A stretch of DNA of 64,000 nt from Trichoplax adhaerens (GCF_000150275.1 NW_002060967.1:558001-622000), one strand, 5' to 3'; positions 27,235 through 44,100 are shown, counted from the first letter of the stretch. Translations and numbers: made by a program. The notes: a model not told the origin generated them from the letters alone.

Positions 27235-30200
27235 ATGAATTTTAGGAAAACTTGCCTAGTTTCGATTAGTGACTTTGGAAGTTACGATTAGAAATAAAAT
27301 GTTTCATGAAATGACAGTTATTGTAATACGAGTACAATTGAAATACCAAATGTTTTACTGGTTATAACTTTGGATTCTATTTCAATACTTTATTAGTATT
27401 TGTGGTCGGCGCTCAAGGAGATGCTGCCAAGCCAGAGTGCAGTCAAAATCAGGTAATTTTTGCTAATGTTGACCTAATTAAGTTACTATGAATTGTTATA
27501 CAGTAGTTTATTTTCTAATGTCGACATTGTGCAGGATATGTCCGGCAATTTCGTTTTTTTTCTGAATACGTTTCAAGTATACTGTGTATTTTATGCCTTG
27601 GCAGAGCACATGCATTCCTATAAGAATTCGTTAATTTTGATGTACTGTATGGCTACTAGACAATCATTCAATTTTTAGTCTGGACAAATTCGATGTTCGC
27701 ATTTGATATAGGAATTATTTCACCAATTTATATCGCACACGTGATAGGTATTTATGTGCATCGAAGCCAACTGGTTTTTAAGCCTCTCAAAGGCTTATGG
27801 ATAGCAAGCTACCTTAACGTATCGTAGATTGATCTGCTAATACTTGATGCACAAATAATTGATGCTCTCTGTTGCAAATTTCCGTAAACTATTGATCTGC
27901 CATATACTAATCCAAACATACTTAACTGCTCATTTGTCCTAAAATAGTTTAATTTTGACATTTAATTCTTGTGTTATTGAATGTATTTTAGCCACAAGGT
28001 ACCGATGACAGATTGAAAACTTTGCGTAGTCATCTAGCGCAAGACAGTAATAACATTCATGCATACATCATTCCTGCTGGTGATGCCCATCAGGTACGTT
28101 CATAAGATATACGAGTATATCTCCATCAAGGAAACTATCTGCGCCAAATAAACATGCTTAAAAAGCTCAAAGTACTTCGATAGATTCTATTTACATCAGG
28201 CCTAATAGTCAACTGTAATCATAGTCACCAGTAAAAGTGAGATTTTGCAAGAATACATCATCCATAATTGTCAATGACAGCCTACTGAATACTTGAAATC
28301 GATTGATCATATTGAATAACCCATCATCCTTTATATAGAGCGAATACATAGCTCCTTATTCCATGAGAAGGAAATTTATCTCTGGTTTTACTGGCTCGGC
28401 AGGTAAATTCTCCGCCAGTTTTTAGACTGTATGTCGATCCCTATAAGTGTGGTATAACAGCAAAATAAATATGTATATAGTGCAATGTGACAGTGATAAT
28501 TGTGTTATTATTATATATACAATATAAAAGAAAACTAAAAATGGAAAAAAACACACAGGCTGTAGAACCTTAATTTGATTATGCATTCTATCGCCATGAT
28601 AAGGTACGGCCATTGTTACCAGAACTAAAGCCGCTCTATGGACAGATGGACGCTATTTCCTTCAGGGAGCGGATGAATTAGATTGTAATTGGATTTTAAT
28701 GAAAGCTGGTATGATTATAATTTTACTTTTTAAATCTCAATTTATCGTTTAGCTAGTGAGCTTTTTACCAATTATTTATGCAAAAGGTTTCAGTGCAGCA
28801 AGTTCTTGCATTGAAGATATGAATAGAATAACAAATAAATGCAGAGGTGTCTTTATTAAATGAACTATTGCTTATTATCTTTCATTCATAATTAAGGCTT
28901 ACCGACTACCCCCAGTCAGACTACCTGGTTAAATCAGGTATTAAAATATCTTTAATTATTGTTTGACTACTATCTAATTCAGTAAATATTGCATAATAGA
29001 GAACTATAGCTTGATATGCGGTTCAGAATACTTAAAGTGGATTGATGTAAATTGTTTTGTATGACAGTAGCTTTGGCAAATAATAATTGAATATTCAAAT
29101 TTACGATCATAAGTTAATACAATTTCAGAACATTTAGTCATTTAATAATTTATTTAAAATATTTGCGGCTAGTATTGTACTTTATGCAGTTGCCTAACTA
29201 GTTATATAGAAAGTATACTCTATTTTAGAAGGATTAATTTTAATTATCTCTCTTTTCAGGAATTGCCAGCCGGTGCTAATGTAGGAGCTGATCCTTTCCT
29301 ATTATCTATCAGTAAGTGTCCTGTTTTTAAGTCTACTCTTCAGGCTCAATCGATATAGGCAGTATAATACTGTACTTGAATCATTTTGAAGTTTGCGATA
29401 GTATAGTTATCATTATTTGATGCAGATATTGCTTAACAATAGTGTACCTTACTGAAGTTGTAACAGATGTTATTTCTTGGCTTTGTATGCTCCCGCAATT
29501 AAAAACTAAGCTATGAATTCTTTATGTTATGATTATGATAGATTCATGGTCATCATATGAAAAGGTGAAACTACATTGAAACTTTACGATCGTTTTCTTC
29601 GGCTATATATAATCAGATTCAAGTTCTGCTGTCCTTATCCAATATTTTTTACTTTAATTCCGATCTGTAGGCCTTGGCTACTGCAGGACATAAAATGATC
29701 CCAATAAGTGAAAATTTGGTTGACAAAGTGTGGCTTGATAAACCAAGCAGGCCTGATGCAGCCTTAATTGCTATGGAAAATTTTTACACCGGTATAGTGA
29801 CAAATTATTTTCTTTGCAATAACTTTCATCATCTTCTTCTGTATACGTAATGATATAGCTATCATTAATATCCTCTGTTCATTACCTACAATAAACTTAA
29901 TCAATGTGTATTGATGTTGATTATATTTGTGGTATTAACTAAATTTTAGGCAGATCGTGGAAATCAAAAATCGATGAATTGCGTGGTCAATTACGAGCTA
30001 AAGGAACATTTGCAATTATAGTACCAGCATTGGATAATGTTGCTTGTAAGATAAATTTATAATTTATGCCTTTTTTGATTAAGTCGATTGCCTATGATTA
30101 GACAATTGCGAGTGCAATTCATATGTAATCGTCAACATAATGTAGTGGCGGTGCACATACTTATTGCTAGTGCGTACAGTAACAGTAGCAAGCATATTAA

Positions 30201-33200
30201 GGCTATACACATACGAACAGTAATTATACAGAATGAGTAATGTTCAATGATGTCCTCGTCTTTTCTGAAATAAGTATTTAAAACCTGGGTTTTATGGTAT
30301 CGTTGAGGATTGTTATCATTGATTGTTTATATTATTATACTATGCAATTACTATAAAACTACTATTGTCCTATTTTATCTGTAACTACGTAGAAAGATCT
30401 AATTATAATTACTGGTATTCCAAGTATAATACTTGACTGCTACATTCGATAATAAATTAATTTCACTTAACGGAGTTATCAAATTTTTAATTTAGGGCTA
30501 TTAAATCTTCGTGGTGATGATGTTCCATATAATCCTGTCTTTTTCTCTTACGTTATTGTAACGCTCGACACCATTGAGTAAGCTAATAGAATGTCAGTTA
30601 AATGAGACTGATTTGTTTGAGTTACGAAAGTCCATACGCACTTTATGACCACTGCACCCGAACGTAATCATTGAAATACCACTATCGATATATCCTAATA
30701 GATTATACATAGATGAATCAAAGGTCAAACCAGCTAACATTAGAACACATTTGGAATTGGATAATTGTGCTAATCCACATTGTATCACAGTCAAGCCGTA
30801 CAATCAAATTTTGACTGGCATTAAGGCTATTAGTGATGGAAATCCGACTGGCAAGATCTGGTTAAGTCCCAGAACTTCAAGTTTCGCTATTTATAATCAA
30901 GTAAAACCTGTAAGTTTATCTCATAGAGTAGTAAATATCAACGCATATCATTACATTTGTTTTGTAATCTTTAAGTGAGATCGAAGCTGTGTAAAAGTTA
31001 TTGAAGACTATACGAATTGCTAACAATATTCGTCCTACGTATTTACGTCTTTATAGGAACAACGCTACTTGGAACCATCTCCAATTTCGTTAACAAAAGC
31101 TATGAAGAATGACGTTGAAAGACAACGTATGAGGGAAACTTACGTAAGTATAGATACATTAGATACCACTACGTATGTAATAATTAAACTAATTGCATGA
31201 TGTAGGTTTACATTATCTACTTTTGTATTAACTGGTAATGTATTATCATGCTACTTCAAAACCATGATTTCATAGATCCAAGAATCTGCTCTCTATTGTC
31301 AATTTATGGCTTGGCTTAGCAAAGAGGTGTGTTAGTTAAATTCTATTTGTATTATATGAACTTAAAATTTACTTTGTTTTATACACTTTGTTATTACATT
31401 TGTGTAATTTAAAATTAATAGAGTTAGAGCACATCATACGATGCAAGCACATAAAAAGGAATTGAAGCTTTGATGGCCAATTGTTAATTTTTCCTTTAAA
31501 TTTTATAGATCAAATCGAGACCCGCTAATTTAACAGAAATGTCTGCTGATAAGTACATGGAAAATATGCGATGGTAAGACAGTAATTATTGGTTATCTTT
31601 TACTACATATGAGTATTTGATTAATATCATCAACGAGTAAATTAATTTACATCCATATTCAGGAACGCCTTCAAAGACTTTAAGGGATTGAGTTTTGCCA
31701 CGATTTCTGCTGTCGGCCCTAATGGTGCTATCATCCACTACAAGTAAGTAATGTACATTGAATGGAAGTTAATGTCAGTATTTACTTGACATATTTAGAT
31801 AATTTGTGATTCAATATTTAAGTCGTGGTGGTATTTAAAGTTGAAAAATTTAACCGTAATTATAATTTACATTTGTTTTTGAATGCTTGAATCACAGTTT
31901 ATGCAATCCAAGTTTATATCGATGGAATTTTTTCAACTTGATGGCTAATGTTATTTTACAATAAATGAGCTAATTAATTATTGTCTATCATTATTCTTAA
32001 AAATACTTGTGTATCTTCTTCTTACTAGGGCATCTAAAAAATCCGATACAAAATTAGACCCTGATCAGATCTACTTATTAGATGCTGGTGGCCAATACCT
32101 GTTAGTAATAACAGCTAGCTATATAGTAGTCATTTTTGAAATATTGATTTAAAAATTAGAATGTGATGTCTTTATCTGCAGTGGAATGATGCTATATTTA
32201 AAACTTGTATTTGACAATCAGTCTAATATTATATATTTTCAATCCCTAGCGGTGGTACTACTGACACCACAAGAACTTGGAAATTTACGCCTGGAACAGC
32301 ATACGAAAGGGTAAGCATCTATTATGACGATCTTTTTATCGTTAACGATTCTAGAGATCGAATCAAGTAGATAACTATTTATCACGTGAAAGTAGAATAA
32401 TTCTTTTTTGTGGCCTGGGATTTAGGAATGCTTTACTCGAGTTTTAATGGGCCAAATCGATTTAGCTCGAGCAGTTTGGCCAGAAGGTACACATGGCCGA
32501 GTTATTGATATTTTTGCCCGCCAACCTCTCTACCAAGCAGGCCTGCAATACAGGCACGGTACTGGACATGGTATCGGAATTTTCTTAAACGTTCATGAAG
32601 GTTAGTATACCCTTAACTTTAAAATTGTTCATCAATAAACTACCATATAGTGTTATTCTGAAAGTGATACTCATCAGCATCCTAATCTAACGTACATATT
32701 TGACAATAAATAAACTGAATACGCCTCGCTCTAGGTCCTGGACGTATTGCACCTGGTGTCCCACGGTATTACGAAAAACCATTATCACCCGGCATGTTCT
32801 TTTCAGACGGTAAGGAATCTAAATTTGATTTTCATGTATAGTTCATGCCTGAAGTTTGTCCTCGATTTAATTATTAAGGTGCTGCTCTAGTAATTAAAAT
32901 TACTCTGTAATGTTTTTTATCAGAACCTGGATATTATGAAGCAGGTAAATTTGGCATCCGATTGGAAACTGTCGTTATGGTTAAAAAAGCAAAGACTCCT
33001 GTAAGTTGATATAGTGCTATAATGTACATATGCATGCATGCAATTTAATGTCAGCAATGTTTGTATTAATTAAAAAAATATCGTAAGCGAGTATCAGATC
33101 CACTTTAAAAGGCTAGAAAACAATTTATGGGATATAGTCCTATATGCAACGTTATGACTAATTACAGTATATGATAATTTAATTTATCAAAAGATTGTAT

Positions 33201-33837
33201 AAATTTATTTTGGGTGTAAGTGACTGGTATTTTATTTTTTAGTATAATTATGAAGGAATGCAATTCTTGGACTTTGAAGTTATTACTTTTGTAAGTTTGT
33301 TAAATACTGGATAGTAGTTGCGTGTAGCGTTAACTGAGATAAAATATCTTGTAAGGTGTTGTTCCTACTTATAATATGCTCAAGTATTAATAAAGCTATA
33401 GTTAAAGGTATATTTAGCGTAAAAATTAGAGTTTATGCTTGCTATTTTTTTAGGTTCCAATTGATATCATCAATTTAATAGACCTTAAATTGATGAGCAA
33501 AGAACAGGTTAGATTCAACGGTTATTATGTTGGATGATTGGTAACGTTAAAATATGTATAATATGTATTCAATGTTTTTGTGTCTATTAACTTGAAAATA
33601 TAGAGAGTCTGGTTGAACAAGTACAACTCAGATATTCGCACTAAAGTTGGCCCTTATTTGAAGGAACGTAAATGGGATGAAGGTTACAACTGGATGTTGG
33701 AATACACTAAACCTATTCCAATTACCGATGAACAGCCTCCTAACGGCAACAGCGCTTATAGTTCTTCTAATACTGTAGCTATTGCTTTAGTTACTGCCAC
33801 TTTGATGATGATTGTTAACTATTTCAATCGCCACTAA
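27235..33837 (+). CDS. XPNPEP2: Secreted, probably GPI-anchored Xaa-Pro aminopeptidase (aminopeptidase P2-like)
   Basis: This metallopeptidase removes an N-terminal residue when the second is proline. Twenty-four exons join in phase to 687 residues (human XPNPEP2 has 674): 27235-27268, 27397-27452, 27992-28093, 28339-28402, 28604-28708, 28897-28937, 29260-29311, 29542-29564, 29671-29791, 29950-30045, 30496-30577, 30702-30909, 31057-31143, 31276-31326, 31509-31573, 31663-31743, 32029-32100, 32250-32310, 32426-32600, 32735-32809, 32924-33000, 33243-33290, 33454-33507, 33604-33837. Residues 1-~22 look like a signal peptide ([19 protein letters not shown]); exon 1 is the least certain part. [11 protein letters not shown] and [11 protein letters not shown] mark the N-terminal domain. 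The catalytic pita-bread domain keeps all five metal ligands: Asp441 (LLDAGGQY), Asp452 (GTTDTTRT), His515 (HGTGHGIG), Glu551 (EPGYYE) and Glu565 (GIRLE). The C-terminus is hydrophobic ([17 protein letters not shown]) after a Ser/Asn-rich stretch, as expected for GPI attachment. Exon 8 is only 23 nt. Confidence 0.96.
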
Positions 33838-33986
33838 TGCAGGTGTAAATCGAATCAAATCTTAAATGTAGCTTCCTCTACTTTGTGTGATGATTTTATA
33901 TGTTATCGTTTAATATAATGTTAATTTTTGTTTGTTTGTCATCTTAAGTTCGTATTCCAAATGTGTGTATTAACTGTTAAGAGTCG

Positions 33987-33992
33987 AATAAA
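33987..33992 (+). terminator. Likely poly(A) signal of the aminopeptidase gene
   Basis: AATAAA 150 bp after the stop codon on the coding strand; it is the first such hexamer downstream. Confidence 0.6.
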
Positions 33993-34811
33993 AAGATGAT
34001 ATATTGATCAATGGTAATTTACTTGAAGCGCAATTAATTCGCGTCGGTGGCGACGGTTAATCGCTTATAATTCTATCAAAAGGCGATAGTACAATACTAT
34101 ACTCATTACGGACATTTTCACTGACTGCAATACACCAAATGGGAGTAGCGATAGCGTAATGCTTTTCCACGATATTACGCTAAATTCGTTATGCATTACG
34201 TGTATAGTTACTACAGTTACTAAAGTCCATTTTCCAGTATAATTAAGCGAGATTGTATCAATAATTTTATTACATCCTTGATATTATCACTGCCTGTACA
34301 TTTGTAACTAGAGTTTCAAATTTACATTCATTCTTATCGCAAAACGTTATGATTGTAGTCAAATTGTCAATACGTACTTAATATAATTCGAAAGTTAGAA
34401 CAGTTTCGATCTTTCAATAGAACAAAAAATTATTTACAATCTTTAGATTAGGCATAAGAATAGAACCAAAGTAATTGCGTCAAATTAGCGTTCGTAGGAT
34501 ATAGTAGCTCATGGATACATCAAATTGTACTGATGGTGCAGCAAATGAAAATGAATTCACAAATACTGTGTGAATGTAACAGTGAATGCGAACTAAAATT
34601 ACTACGTAGCAAAAATTTCATGACATAGCCAGATGTAAGAATAATGAGTCAATTTACGTAATAGTATATTTCTCTTTATATCAATTAATTACCCAAATGT
34701 TCATATAAATTTATGGTAGTAATACTGAATGAATAAATTCATTATAAAATCAAGAGAATTATAAAGCACATGCAACGCTGGGTAAAATTAAATTTTGAGT
34801 ATATTCGTACA
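33993..34811. other. Convergent intergenic region
   Basis: This stretch lies between the 3' ends of the aminopeptidase and thymidylate kinase genes. It contains one inverted repeat (TAGCGTAAT 34152-34160, ATTACGCTA 34174-34182, 13-base loop). Nothing else was identified. Confidence 0.55.
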
Positions 34812-37657
<2,846 letters not shown>

Positions 37658-40600
37658 AGTTTGAGTGGTTAGCCAGCGTCCAGAAAAATAACGATGGTAG
37701 TGATAATGGCAGTAATAGTTAGGCCAAAAAGACGCCAAAGAGATGATCGGAAATCGGTTTGCAAGGCCAAAAAAGGAGCGCTAATCGACGCATATATGGC
37801 GGTGGTCCTTAAAATATTGGTCTGAATATTGAAATTGGCGGGAAGACGATAGTTGCCTACGTGCCCTCGAGAGGGAGTGGCCGGTCGACAATCCAGTCAA
37901 AGTACGCAATCATTATCCTACGAGTATAGGAAAACACCTGGATTCAGCCACGAAAATTGGTTAAAAAGCCAGAGGAACGGCCCGTGGTCGTTTTATGTAC
38001 TCCCATACGAAATGGGCAAATAGACTCTTTGCTGGTCATTTCAGCTGTGTTCTACACCTGCAAGCGTATGCATACTGTATAATACCAGAGACTGCCGAGA
38101 CCACCTGATGCCCGTGTTTCGGACCACACCATGCACAGACGGACAGACTTCCCGAGACTCAAGGACGGAAATGAGGCCCAAAATGCCGGAAATATCGCAA
38201 AAATTAGTTTACTTTCAGTAGGGATCTTCCGTAGACCTGAGAAAACTTCGGTTCTACTAATGGAAGAACAGAAATGACGTTCGATAACTGCTTTTAAGCA
38301 GAACCTTGTAAAATAGAATGCATTTCAATGTAATATGACTTCATTTAGAAAATGAAGTCAGCTCTAGAATTGAGCTTTAAATGACATTATAACCAAGGGA
38401 AGAAAGTGTTTGCAATACGTGCGATGCAGTTGAAATAACCAATAAAATAATCATCCTCCACATTTTAGTAGAGTGAACGACCGTTTCTCGTTTCTCTCTT
38501 TCTTTTTAGTAGTCCCTAACCATGCCAGGGACTACTAAACTACAATACAGTACTAAAAGATACTGTAGAGAAGAGAGTGGGACTGTCGGCTTTCCTTGCC
38601 AAAATGTGAAAAGTGACTATTTTTCTCATCATTTTAGCTGCGCTGTACTGTTGACACTCACTCTAGTTGACAGCTACCCTCCGAAGTAGCACAACAGATA
38701 CCAAGTTAGTTCCGTACGGCCCCAATCTTCTAATATATCAAAAGTGACCAGCAAATTGGTCAGCCTTGCTATAGCTTGCAATGAAAATCGTTGGCAGTAC
38801 CTCTCGCTTTCCTTTTCTTTTATTCAATTTTCTAAGGCAAACTTTGGCATTCATGAAAAATTGCGAAGCGTACATAATTTCCATTTGTGCCTTCATGCAA
38901 TGTTCTATTCTGATTGAATCTTCATAGTTTAAAGCTCTTCTGATGCCAAGGCGATAAGCTTTAATTCCGAATATTTTATTTAGGGCACCAGATAGGTTAC
39001 TGTTATTTTAGCGCGATTAACTAACTTAAATAGCGACAGTATTGACTTTAATATAGGAGATTCTATATTGGTAGAGATATCTCTTCTGTCATGATGATTG
39101 TAATGAAGTAGTCGACTAAAAGCGTATGAGCAATGTAATTAGTATTACGTATGCCACATTTGGAAAGATCGATGATATTATATGGTACAATGATATTTGC
39201 AGGAGCTCCTATTGTATTAATTAGCTAAACTATAGTAACTTGTAAGATGGTAGATGATGATTTACCAGTTGTATATAAAGTGAGGCCTTTCTGTAGTTTA
39301 CTAGTTTTTATCCTCCGTTAACATTAGAATCCCGCTCTCCCTCGCCTTGTAGTTAGCGTTTATACCCTCCTTAGGGCTGTTTATGCTTTCTACGATAGAA
39401 AATAAGGAAGCTAAGTACTCTATCGTAATACGTAGGCCATATTATGTGATACTGTATACAGCAATCTCTTCATAGGAGTAGTAAAAGTCACGAAAACAGA
39501 TACTAGGTATTAGTTGCTGTAGTCGCGCACTATATTAAAACTTGCACATAATTATTGTTATTAGCTGAAATCATTACAGTTGTGCATGTCATAAGCTACT
39601 AGTGCTGTAGTTAGCAAGAATTATTTTCATCACGCTGCATAACATCTGGAGCAGCAGCCATACGTACCTCTAGTAAAGTTCTCATCAAGTAGTACAGAAA
39701 ATAAGAACTTCATTGTCCGATTTGCTAATAAGCTAATAAAGACATAGTTAAGGCAGAGGGGTTCATCGTGTTGTATGTAGGAATTAATCGATTTAGTATG
39801 AGAAGCAAGGTGCTATATCGAATTTGGCAGAGTAGGATACTTTAGGTATAAAGCATTGAGGTATTTATATTTAGACGGACATAAACAAAGCGATGTCTAG
39901 AACTCGCTCTAGCTCATTGGTGGAACTATATGTTGTGATAGGATATTATTTATAGAAATTTTGTTTCATATTAACCAAATGAATAATTAGGTCAAATTCA
40001 ATTGCCGGTGTATCAGCGGCCTTGATGACAACGATAAAAGCCGGTCAGAAATTTTGCTTTTAATGTGTTCTTTCTACCTTACTTGGGTGAAAGGGATGAT
40101 AAATGTAAAGATTATTATTCTACTATGAACCAATTACTTATAACTTTTTGAGTACAGTAGTATATAATTATATATATATTGGAAATGAAATAAAGAATTA
40201 ATTTTTGAAGAAAGGAGCTCAGCTTGGATTACTACAAGAAACGCTATTATCCTGCTTAACGGTAAATAATATTAAAATTGTAGCTGCATTCATTGAAAAC
40301 TTAACGACAGTGTGATAAGTTACCGAACGGTGAATGATTGCATTTTTACATCACTTGCATGAAAATTTAAGCAGGAAATTACCTCCCAGTGCTGTATAAA
40401 ACTAAGAATAACTGCTTGCAACATCGTTATCAAGGCTACAGAATTAATTTATCATGATTCCTAAGAAAATGAATGTAAAATAGGAGACTATATTATACAC
40501 TTATTTGCAGAGGATGGAATTTCGTGGCAACGATTACATCACATTGGGAGTAAACAACAAATACAACACATATTTCTATCTTGATCCACAGAGTACTGCA

Positions 40601-43429
40601 AGCAACTCAAAATCAATCATCCATGTGTCATAATCAAACCTACACCCAATGAGACTAGGTATACATGCCATTTACTGTTTGCGTCATCATGGATTCAGAC
40701 AGGTTTTCACTTCTATTATATTTCCAGCAGGGATTTTGAAATAGAGAACACAAGCAGCAAATCACTTTTGAAATCCTAGTCAAAAGCAGTAAAGTTTTAA
40801 AACTCAGCAATAAATCGATAAAATCACATCAGTTTATTGATACTGTAGCCTATAAATAATATATAAACAAGTCTGGTATATATCTAGTAACAAGAATGAA
40901 AGTAATACCGATATTAGCCTTGAGAGGAGTGGAGAATAAAAGATAGATTACGAAGGGATTCTCGCTGCCTAGTAACATTATTTGCCTAGACATCGAATGT
41001 TCGCATAGTACTATTTATGAACTCCAAAAGTAACTGAGGATTATTCGTCGATCAAATTGTGTAAATTATTTCTCATATACAGTAGTTGTTAATTGATTGT
41101 CAACTACAGTTGAAATCAGTATATACTACAGCATGCCTATTGCAATGTGCCAGTATCGACAGTGGTAGTCCACGATACGGCTTATAATAAAGTATTGATT
41201 TCAAAGCAATTTTTATAATATACCGTACTAAAGAAGAAAATTAGCCTTAAATTTGTCATGGATTATAGTAATTGAAATAATATCTTAGTCTGTGAAAGTG
41301 AGTTAGGCTATACGTCATATATATTGCAGTATATAAGTGAGATCATTAATATGATCATTAGATAAATCATTTACAGCACATTGTTTGCTTGCGTATAACT
41401 TTTGCTACTATTGAATTGATTACCTCTAACCCTAATCTAATCTGAAATATTATTCTATGATTTATGCATCTACTTCAGAGGGATATGATCTTACCTAGAT
41501 CCCGGATATCATGCAATTTGTATGGTAGAGGATCCACAGCAGTCATCTTTCCAAGATGAAAGCTGCTTAAAAATTCGCTGCATGCTGGGAAGTTCTCCTG
41601 GCTTGAGCAAAATCTTCAGTTCCTAAAATCTGTATTTTATTCATAATTAGTCGTTTAGTTAAAAAATAACATCAGGCTATTACAGAAAGTGATAGACAAG
41701 TACATCGCTAATATCCTATTGATTCGATTTTTTGAAATGCCAATTTATGGTTCCAAGAAAGCGAGGTAGCTTAAACTCTATACAACATATTATTCTAGTA
41801 ACTAATGGAAGGATTGAAAAGCATCTACGTTATTGTCAGCTTACGCGTATTTTTTGCTTTCGTGAATTTATTTGTTGCAATCGTAATACTTAATTGAGTA
41901 AATAGAATTAGAAGATTCAGGATACGAATTTACTTATCAAATTATAGTCGCAATGTGTGTTAACAGCAGCCAATGCTAACAGAACCATTCTTGTTTCATT
42001 GTGATTTCAATATCATGGATTGCAATCTTTTAACCAGAGGCATAAACATAAACTACTTGCTCGTAAATTATTATCAGAATTGCAAATTCTCACATTTAAT
42101 ATACCTGTAACGATTATATTAACACAAAAAGAGGAGGAAGGGAAAGCATATGCATGATCATTTAGTCTATGATAGAATTACTAAGTTTAAAGTTGCCTAT
42201 TCATTTGTAGCGGTATTGTGAGCAGTCTTAATGCCTATTCTGCATTCAGGAAGGATATCAATTTTTAGGACGAAAAAAGACAAAAATGTGGTCAAGATGA
42301 ACAGGAATATAAATTATTTAACTTTAACTTCGATTCGATAGACGGTAATCATCGTGCACATGCTACGAAACAAACAAGTTTAAATTATTTCCTTTCAGTA
42401 ATTAATGTCAATAGAATCATACAAAAATCCAGCACAATATCCGTATCATAAGCATTAAATGTCCTAAGCTACGAATAGTTAAAAGTACGAAAGGTTATGC
42501 GTTATTTATTTTGCTTATATTGTAATGATTGTTATAGTAACCGTATTATACAATGAAAAGTGTATAGTAGTTGGGATATAGTATTGCAAAAGTGTAACAA
42601 ATATTCATCAGAAGACAAGGTATTTTATTCCTGATAGAATTAGTGATATTTTTGTATATTTTGTATAGTACTATTTATCAGATTTGCACAACATGATGTA
42701 ACCATGCATTAATCCCCGAAAATACTTATATATGCCAAGGTAAGTCCAGATTCTTCGGTTATCATGGATTACTCTCCTGACAAAGAATAAGGTAAAGTAT
42801 GCTGCTCTTCTAGGTTGCTATTGTCAACTACTATTTTAGCTTAGATCTAGAACTACCCTTCTAAACTGCAATCACACAGAAAAACTTCACAACGTCGAGC
42901 TACTTCTACTTTAACGAATACGACCAATACTAAATACTCGGGCTACAAAAACAATTACTAACGGCCAACATTCGCAATTACGAGTCAATGACAAAAGTTT
43001 TAGTCGACCTAATCTCTATATAGGCAAAAATCAAATACTTAATCTATACTACTCTTGAAGCTGCATTTGAACCGTGACAACGGCATATAAATGCTTCATT
43101 TAAATCTATGAAAATTATTACAGGCTTTTTTGCTCCTTACAATAGATTATTTTCCAATAAGGCCTTCAAAATTTAATATATGGATTAGCAATTAATGGGA
43201 TAAATTACCGATCATGAATTCTTTTAAATCTTTAATTTCTTCCTCGAAGGCAGTACTATCCACTTTTCAGCTATCTTCGTCATAGTTGCTGTCTTTCCTT
43301 TTGCTGCGCTATTAGCAAGGCTTATTATTCCCGGTTTATGTATCGAATAGATTTAATTGAAATCCGGAGGTTGCTAAAGTTCTAATTGAGCGTATATTAA
43401 GATATATTGTAAAATTAGGTATCCAAGCC
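37658..43429. other. Gene-poor region upstream of thymidylate kinase
   Basis: The first ~500 bp (to about 38180) are clearly richer in G+C than the surroundings and probably include the thymidylate kinase promoter. A 13-bp hairpin lies at 38505-38539. Beyond that the sequence is AT-rich. Two short exon-like stretches were seen but not assigned: minus-strand 41495-41628, bounded by good splice signals, and plus-strand 40511-40629, open for 39 codons from ATG after a tttgcag acceptor. TATATAAAG at about 39275 is a lone promoter-like motif. Confidence 0.45.
38505..38539. repeat. Perfect 13-bp-stem hairpin
   Basis: TTTAGTAGTCCCT (38505-38517) and AGGGACTACTAAA (38527-38539) are exact reverse complements around a 9-base loop. 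A T-rich tract precedes it. No adjacent gene; function unknown. Confidence 0.75.
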
Positions 43430-44100
43430 AAGATCATGCCAACAGATTAAAGCGTATGGTGGACCCTGAGTAATGGATATTATGGGGTTTATGATGACTA
43501 TAATCGACCATTTATGACATTTTGTGATTTTTGGTCTGATCCAGGATATGTACGGACTCTAATTGAATCGCTATCTCGAGAAAATGCTAGAAAGAATAGC
43601 TATCGTCTAAATTTCTGTTATAATGTTCAACAACAGCTTGTTCATTAATTGGTTAGAAAATCTGCTGGATAAATCTACCATGATGACCCTCGTTAACTTA
43701 ACAGGGACAACGCATATTTGGGTTATATACAATTTTAATGCCGATAATTGACTTGGGTTGTCGAATCGTAGAAATTATTTGCGCATTGCATTTTGTCAGT
43801 ACCCTAAATTTTAGAAACACTGGCCATACTGACCAGTCGTACTGTACTATCATAGATTATATTAGCATTCGTGGCTACAGATGCCAACAATGTAGTATTA
43901 TTCTGATATTCGATGAAGAAATCAACTACTGTATGCATATTCAGACCCAATAAGCAAAACTAATATATGACAAATGGGTCGTTCTTGATGACAATGAACC
44001 TTGGGAAAATAACTTTTTTGATTATTTACACTATAATCCAAACTTCTCTTGCTCTTCTGCAAATTACACGACGAGTTATTGGATCAGTGGTGTATATATA
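43430..44100 (+). pseudogene. Pseudogene of the secreted fibrinogen-like family
   Basis: Broken relative of the intact genes at 47502 and 53655. In order, but in different frames, it retains GVYDDYNRPFMTFCDF, then TLIESLSRENARKNSYR, then a ruined middle, then DYISIRGYRCQQCSI (frame of 43738-43953), then NPNFSCSS and TTSYWISGVYIP near 44090. The Trp of the family's FIWTLIE/FVWTLIE motif is Arg here, and several stops and frameshifts separate the blocks. A signal-peptide-like stretch (FVIVAVFPFAALLA) lies at about 43277-43320, upstream, as expected for the first exon. The decay is clear; I do not offer a reading that joins the pieces. Confidence 0.85.

Noticed and set aside
30594-30803. 69-codon minus-strand open frame
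   Set aside because: Antisense shadow over an intron and exon 12 of the aminopeptidase.
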